A DNA stretch of 34,175 bases, taken from Pseudomonadales bacterium (GTDB taxonomy: Bacteria > Pseudomonadota > Gammaproteobacteria > Pseudomonadales > Azotimanducaceae). Position numbers and translations under genes: made by a program. Location of the stretch: the NCBI GenBank assembly GCA_016779565.1, contig JADHNJ010000027.1, positions 1-34,175 of the forward strand, written 5' to 3'. Shown piece after piece: positions 30,766 through 34,175 of this stretch (position 1 is its first letter; each line of letters starts with the position of its first letter). The notes under the pieces are model-generated. The model searched no databases. It saw only the letters and a program-made list of their open reading frames with translations, and was not told where the DNA came from.

Positions 30766-30863
30766 TGCTGTCACAGCAGCCCTTGAAGCGTAGCGACGTT
30801 GATCGGGCGTCACCGCAGCATCAAGTCCCCCTGCCCGTTGACCGAAGCCGAGCAGCGGTCAAC
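30766..30863. terminator. Hairpins in the convergent region between roxA and the exported protein gene
   Basis: Two hairpins lie here. tgctg-tca-cagca occupies 30766-30778, about 50 bases after roxA. A perfect eight-base inverted repeat, gttgaccg/cggtcaac, has arms at 30837-30844 and 30856-30863, 18 bases past the stop of the minus-strand gene. Neither has a T tract; they may still end or protect the convergent transcripts. Confidence 0.4.
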
Positions 30864-30880
30864 CCTTTGATTAGCCTCAC

Positions 30881-31345
30881 TTAATCAATAAATTCAACTC
30901 GGTTGATGATTTGATGATCGACCATCTTTCGTATTTCTTCATACCCTTTTGCGATCGCATCCAATGCTTCCTCCTCGTCGCCATAACGGGCTTCAATTTC
31001 GGCATTGACTTGGTCATACCGGGCCTTGCTGGGTTGCATTGCAGCCATATTCTCATAGGTAATTGTCAGCCAAACGTTCGGTGTGTTGGCCGAGTCTGAG
31101 GTCCAAACGGCGTAATCCACCACGAAACCCAAATCTTTCTGAACCGCCATTGCACGGACCCAGGTTCGCTTTAGTTGCGTCAGATAATCGTCTAGGTAGT
31201 TAGGCTCTACGGCAATCACCGTCATCACAACCTGCTGTTCCGTAGGTTGATAATCTTTATAAATCTCTCCATAGGCGCTCAATGGCAATCCGAGGCAGAG
31301 CAATAAGGCAAAGATATGACTATGGAGGGGGCGTCTCGTTAGCAT
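30881..31345 (-). CDS. Small exported protein of unknown function
   Basis: This 154-residue protein begins MLTRRPLHSHIFALLLCLG, followed by LPLSAYGE, a clear signal peptide that would be cut near residue 25. The mature part has a strand-helix pattern with VVMTVIAVEPNYLDDYL, a WLTITYENMAAM segment and an acidic C-terminal helix. In layout this resembles ABM or dimeric alpha-beta barrel proteins, but I do not assign it to a family. The start is the ATG at 31345, with AAAGGA seven bases upstream; an ATG at 31363 has no such site. It converges on roxA and lies downstream of the P450 gene, beyond an 8-bp repeat array. Function unknown. Confidence 0.75.
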   Translation of the reverse strand: MLTRRPLHSHIFALLLCLGLPLSAYGEIYKDYQPTEQQVVMTVIAVEPNYLDDYLTQLKRTWVRAMAVQKDLGFVVDYAVWTSDSANTPNVWLTITYENMAAMQPSKARYDQVNAEIEARYGDEEEALDAIAKGYEEIRKMVDHQIINRVEFID

Positions 31346-31453
31346 GATTTTTCCTTTCGCCATCCGAAATGGCTATTGTTAGTGCTCAGGGAGTGGGTGT
31401 GATGACCCTACTCAAACATAGGCGGCCAAACCACACAACGAATGTTCGAAATC

Positions 31454-31533
31454 GGTTTCTAGGTTTCTATATTTCTAGGTTTCTAGGTTTCTAGGTTTCT
31501 ATATTTCTAGGTTTCTAGATTTCTAGATTTCTG
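31454..31533. repeat. 8-bp tandem array, ten units
   Basis: Ten contiguous 8-base units run from 31454 to 31533. Six are ggtttcta, two are tatttcta and the last two are gatttcta and gatttctg. The array lies eight bases past the P450 stop. Unit length is not a multiple of three, so the array is non-coding. tatttcta also makes up half of the 16-bp repeat at 23992. Confidence 0.95.
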
Positions 31534-31540
31534 AAGATCA

Positions 31541-32779
31541 TCAAGAAAGGGGGTGCACGCGTACGGGCAGTTCTGCAATACCTCTTACAAAATTGGAGGC
31601 AACCCTTACCGGTTCTCCCACAACTTCTACGCTTTCAAAGCGCTGCATGATCTCTTCCCACAAGACTCGCAATTGCATCTCAGCTAAGCGGTTACCCATG
31701 CATCGATGAATACCAAATCCAAAGGATAAATGGTGTCTCGGATTGGCGCGGTCAATCCAAAACCGTTCCGGGTCATCGATCGCCGTCTCATCCCTATTGC
31801 CAGATATGTACCACATAACGACCTTGTCCCCTTGCTTGATGCTTTGGCCTTGAAAATTGACATCGCGACTGGCGACTCGGCGCATATGGGTCAATGGCGT
31901 CTGCCAACGAATGATTTCCGGGATCATAGAGGGGATGAGCCCTGGATTGGTTTTTAGCTTGTCATATTCCTGAGGGTATTGATTAAGCCCTAGGACGCCT
32001 CCGGAGATCGAGTTTCGGGTCGTGTCGTTACCGCCAACAATCAAAAGAATTAAATTCCCTAAATATTCCATCGGATCCATGTCCCGGGTCGCCGGATTAT
32101 GGGCCATCAAGGTAATCAGATCATTGTGTTCCGCAGGGTCCCAGTTCAAACGCTCCTGCCATAGCGCGGTAAATTCGTTTAAGCATTCCATCAGCCCTTC
32201 TCTGCGGGCCTCATCCGGCAAAGTACCGCCGGTGGCGACACTCGAGGTCGCCAAATCTGACCAAGCCGTGAGCTTTCGTCGGTCTTCAAATGGAAAATCG
32301 AAAATCGTCGCCAACATCTGTGTGGTCAGCTCAATCGAGACTGACTCAACCCAATTAAACTCTTCTCCTACCGGTAGCGCATCCAAGATTGCACCAGCCC
32401 TGCCTCGAATTAGTGGCTCTAATTTGGCAAGGTTCATGGGCGCTACAACACCAGTCACTGCCTTCCGCTGTAAATCGTGTTTTGGCGGATCCATTGAAAT
32501 AAAATTCGGCGCTTGGAAGTCAGCGCTACGATTACCAATGCTAACCCCGCCTTGAGAGGAAAAGTCCTGATGATTTTTGTCCACCGCCATAATGTCGTGA
32601 AATCGGGTAACGGACCAGTACGGCCCAAATGGGCTGTCCTCACAGTAATGCACAGGCGCCTCATCTCTTAAACGCTTGAAGACATCTCGAAAGTCGTCCC
32701 TTTGGAACATCAATGGATCGGACACGTCTATCTTTTCAATGTCCTCGGATACCGTTGAGGGGGTGTCTATAGCACTCAT
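31541..32779 (-). CDS. Cytochrome P450 (bacterial class I type)
   Basis: This 412-residue soluble P450 has all major motifs. GGNDTT (249-254) is the oxygen-activating I-helix segment, EIIR (288-291) is the ExxR motif, and FGFGIHRCMG (353-362) is the heme loop, with Cys360 the axial ligand. The protein would need a ferredoxin and reductase, which are not in the window. N-terminal features such as FISMDPPKHDLQR resemble bacterial P450s active on steroids, terpenoids or fatty acids, for example the CYP107/CYP125 groups, but the subfamily is not determinable here. The ATG at 32779 has an ideal AAAGGAGG ribosome binding site. A 16-bp direct duplication sits immediately upstream of it. The gene diverges from the second kinase. 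Confidence 0.95.
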   Translation of the reverse strand: MSAIDTPSTVSEDIEKIDVSDPLMFQRDDFRDVFKRLRDEAPVHYCEDSPFGPYWSVTRFHDIMAVDKNHQDFSSQGGVSIGNRSADFQAPNFISMDPPKHDLQRKAVTGVVAPMNLAKLEPLIRGRAGAILDALPVGEEFNWVESVSIELTTQMLATIFDFPFEDRRKLTAWSDLATSSVATGGTLPDEARREGLMECLNEFTALWQERLNWDPAEHNDLITLMAHNPATRDMDPMEYLGNLILLIVGGNDTTRNSISGGVLGLNQYPQEYDKLKTNPGLIPSMIPEIIRWQTPLTHMRRVASRDVNFQGQSIKQGDKVVMWYISGNRDETAIDDPERFWIDRANPRHHLSFGFGIHRCMGNRLAEMQLRVLWEEIMQRFESVEVVGEPVRVASNFVRGIAELPVRVHPLS

Positions 32780-32793
32780 TTTGCTGCCTCCTT

Positions 32794-32825
32794 TGATTAC
32801 TAGGGCATGTGATTACTAGGGCATG
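32794..32825. repeat. Perfect 16-bp tandem duplication upstream of the P450 gene
   Basis: tgattactagggcatg occurs twice in direct tandem, 32794-32809 and 32810-32825. It abuts the P450 ribosome binding site (complement of 32787-32794), so it falls in the leader or promoter of the P450 gene, in the region shared with the divergent kinase. Confidence 0.9.
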
Positions 32826-33001
32826 CGTACTAACTTGGTGATGGCCACCTAAAACTTTGCCCATCACTGTGACAACAAATGAAAAAGGGTGCAATCCCCT
32901 TTAGTCCCAGGCATTTGGACAGGTTTGGAATTGACAATGCTTTTCGAGCACAGTTGAATGCCGTTATTACGAGTATTGAATATCATTAAAAGAGGTGATC
33001 T

Positions 33002-34175
33002 GTGACCGCATCCGAACTATCGACATTACCGCAACATATGGTTTTGCCCGCACGCTTGTCAGATATTAACTCAGACTATATGACCCAGCTGCTGCAGGCG
33101 CGAGGATTGCTTGAACAGGACAATACCGTTGTAACCATGGATGAATCTGGGGTTGGCATGACTGCAGGCTATTTCTCGGATATTAAAAAAATTCATTGCC
33201 ATTTTAAGAATCCTACTGATTGTCCGAGCCACTTCGTCGCCAAAGCTTGGCCAGATTTCGAAATGTTACCGGGCGAGGCCATTAGCGATATGTTTATCAA
33301 AGATATCAAGGGGTATATGTTGCCTGAGGATCAGTTTTTTCCTCGACCCAAGGTATTGCTTGCCGATTTTGATGAATCTAGCCGTCATTACGGACTGATC
33401 ATGGCCGACGTCGATCAGTTTGGCACGCAAAAAGTCCACGAGCATGAACTCAATTTAGACGAGGTACTACAAATGATACCGGGCCTCGTAGAGTGCGCGG
33501 TCAGTTGGGAAGGCTGTGACCAGGGCGACAGAGCAGCAACGCTTGCTGAATTTGGCGTTAGCCACTGGAGTTCTGCCGAGAACCTTGCCCTATACAAAGA
33601 AATCATGCCAGCAGGCGCCAAATTATTTGATAAAACGCTTTCCCTGGAAACCTCAGATCTAACCGATGGGGTATCCTGGCAGGCACATTTCGGGACCGGG
33701 GTTTCAGAACTGTTCACTAACAAGCTGGACGCGCATTTTGCGCAAATTGATCCAGCCGCAGGTGCAACCTGCACCTTGAGCCATGGAGATTTGAGGGGTG
33801 ACAACTTGTTTTTCTGTCCGAAATCCCCCGAGAACCCTCACGGATGGCTCACGATTGATTTTCAGCTCATGTTTAAGGGCCCCGTGCCCTCAGATTTAGC
33901 CTACCTTATGAGCAGCGGCAGCGTGTTGCCTGAAGTCTATGCTGCAGAGAACAGAAATCGTATTCTAAAGACCTTTTATGATGAATTTATGCGCAAGACC
34001 GAGCGCTATCCCGACTATACCTTTGCTCAGTTTGAGTCAGAATTTGCAGCGATGTGCACCGTCATGTTCATTTATTATGTCGGCATGGGGGGTGCCATAT
34101 GGCGCGCGGCTGCCTTTGAAAATGCTCAACCTGGTCGAATTGAACTCGGCAGCGAACCCTTCACCACCGACGACT
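33002..34175 (+). CDS. APH-fold phosphotransferase (second kinase, partial, 3' end outside window)
   Basis: The frame from a GTG at 33002 is open to the window edge (391 codons). AGAGGTGA lies just before the GTG, a strong ribosome binding site. Kinase motifs are HFVAKAWP (Lys81, candidate ATP-binding lysine), SHGDLRGDNLFF (Asp263 catalytic, Asn268) and LTIDFQ (Asp286, metal). The length before the catalytic loop and the DFQLMF segment resemble the ecdysteroid kinase-like/DUF1679 branch of APH proteins, which phosphorylate steroids or other hydroxylated lipids. It diverges from the P450 gene, 222 bases away, suggesting the two work on the same hydroxylated compound. It is only distantly related to the kinase at 8477. 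Inferred role, no direct evidence for the substrate. Confidence 0.85.
   Translation, partial: MTASELSTLPQHMVLPARLSDINSDYMTQLLQARGLLEQDNTVVTMDESGVGMTAGYFSDIKKIHCHFKNPTDCPSHFVAKAWPDFEMLPGEAISDMFIKDIKGYMLPEDQFFPRPKVLLADFDESSRHYGLIMADVDQFGTQKVHEHELNLDEVLQMIPGLVECAVSWEGCDQGDRAATLAEFGVSHWSSAENLALYKEIMPAGAKLFDKTLSLETSDLTDGVSWQAHFGTGVSELFTNKLDAHFAQIDPAAGATCTLSHGDLRGDNLFFCPKSPENPHGWLTIDFQLMFKGPVPSDLAYLMSSGSVLPEVYAAENRNRILKTFYDEFMRKTERYPDYTFAQFESEFAAMCTVMFIYYVGMGGAIWRAAAFENAQPGRIELGSEPFTTDD

Overview
The window looks like chromosomal DNA of a gammaproteobacterium, probably a free-living, perhaps marine, oligotroph. The best lineage markers are the housekeeping genes: a DbpA helicase with its rRNA-binding C-terminal domain, a YbiT-type ABC-F ATPase very close to the enterobacterial protein, and a YcfD/RoxA-type ribosomal oxygenase. 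Base composition by eye is near 50% GC. No rRNA, tRNA, CRISPR array, transposase or phage gene was found. 27 protein genes are supported, two of them cut by the window edges. Most lie on the minus strand.

Layout. 1-3350: a secreted 19-residue-repeat protein (partial), a sulfatase, and a divergent deazaflavin-type reductase. 3369-5193: a Rieske oxygenase alpha subunit followed by a small NTF2-fold gene. 5818-9580: a VC1184-type class V aminotransferase, a carotenoid-cleavage-type oxygenase and an APH-fold kinase. 9919-13636: an LLM flavin oxidoreductase, an ABM-type monooxygenase, a phytanoyl-CoA dioxygenase-like enzyme and, divergently, an ACAD10/11-like acyl-CoA dehydrogenase. 13835-15682: a Baeyer-Villiger-type monooxygenase. 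16006-19831: a core block (dbpA, a membrane-anchored split-barrel protein, ybiT). 20014-23764: an overlapping three-gene operon, DUF3604, parvulin-type PPIase and HupE/UreJ-type membrane protein. 24302-34175: a nitroreductase, a second carotenoid oxygenase, a DadA-like dehydrogenase, an amidohydrolase, roxA, a small exported protein, a cytochrome P450 and a second APH-fold kinase (partial).

The accessory genes share a theme of oxidising hydrophobic, probably isoprenoid, steroid-like or aromatic compounds. There are two Fe(II) carotenoid/stilbene-type dioxygenases, a Rieske oxygenase, a P450, a BVMO, a 2-oxoglutarate oxygenase, an ABM protein, an LLM oxidoreductase, an acyl-CoA dehydrogenase and two small-molecule kinases. 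The kinase plus ACAD10/11-like pair suggests a route that removes a hydroxyl group from a 4-hydroxyacyl-CoA through a phosphorylated intermediate. That is an inference; no substrate can be read from the sequence.

The most unusual structural feature is the number of short tandem repeat arrays in intergenic DNA, with unit lengths of 8, 12, 13, 16 and 25 bp. Several sit directly upstream of genes. Two arrays share a 13-bp period and two share an 8-bp pyrimidine-rich motif. The DUF3604-PPIase-HupE operon, coupled by TGATG and ATGA stop/start overlaps, is the best candidate for an uncharacterised multi-protein system.
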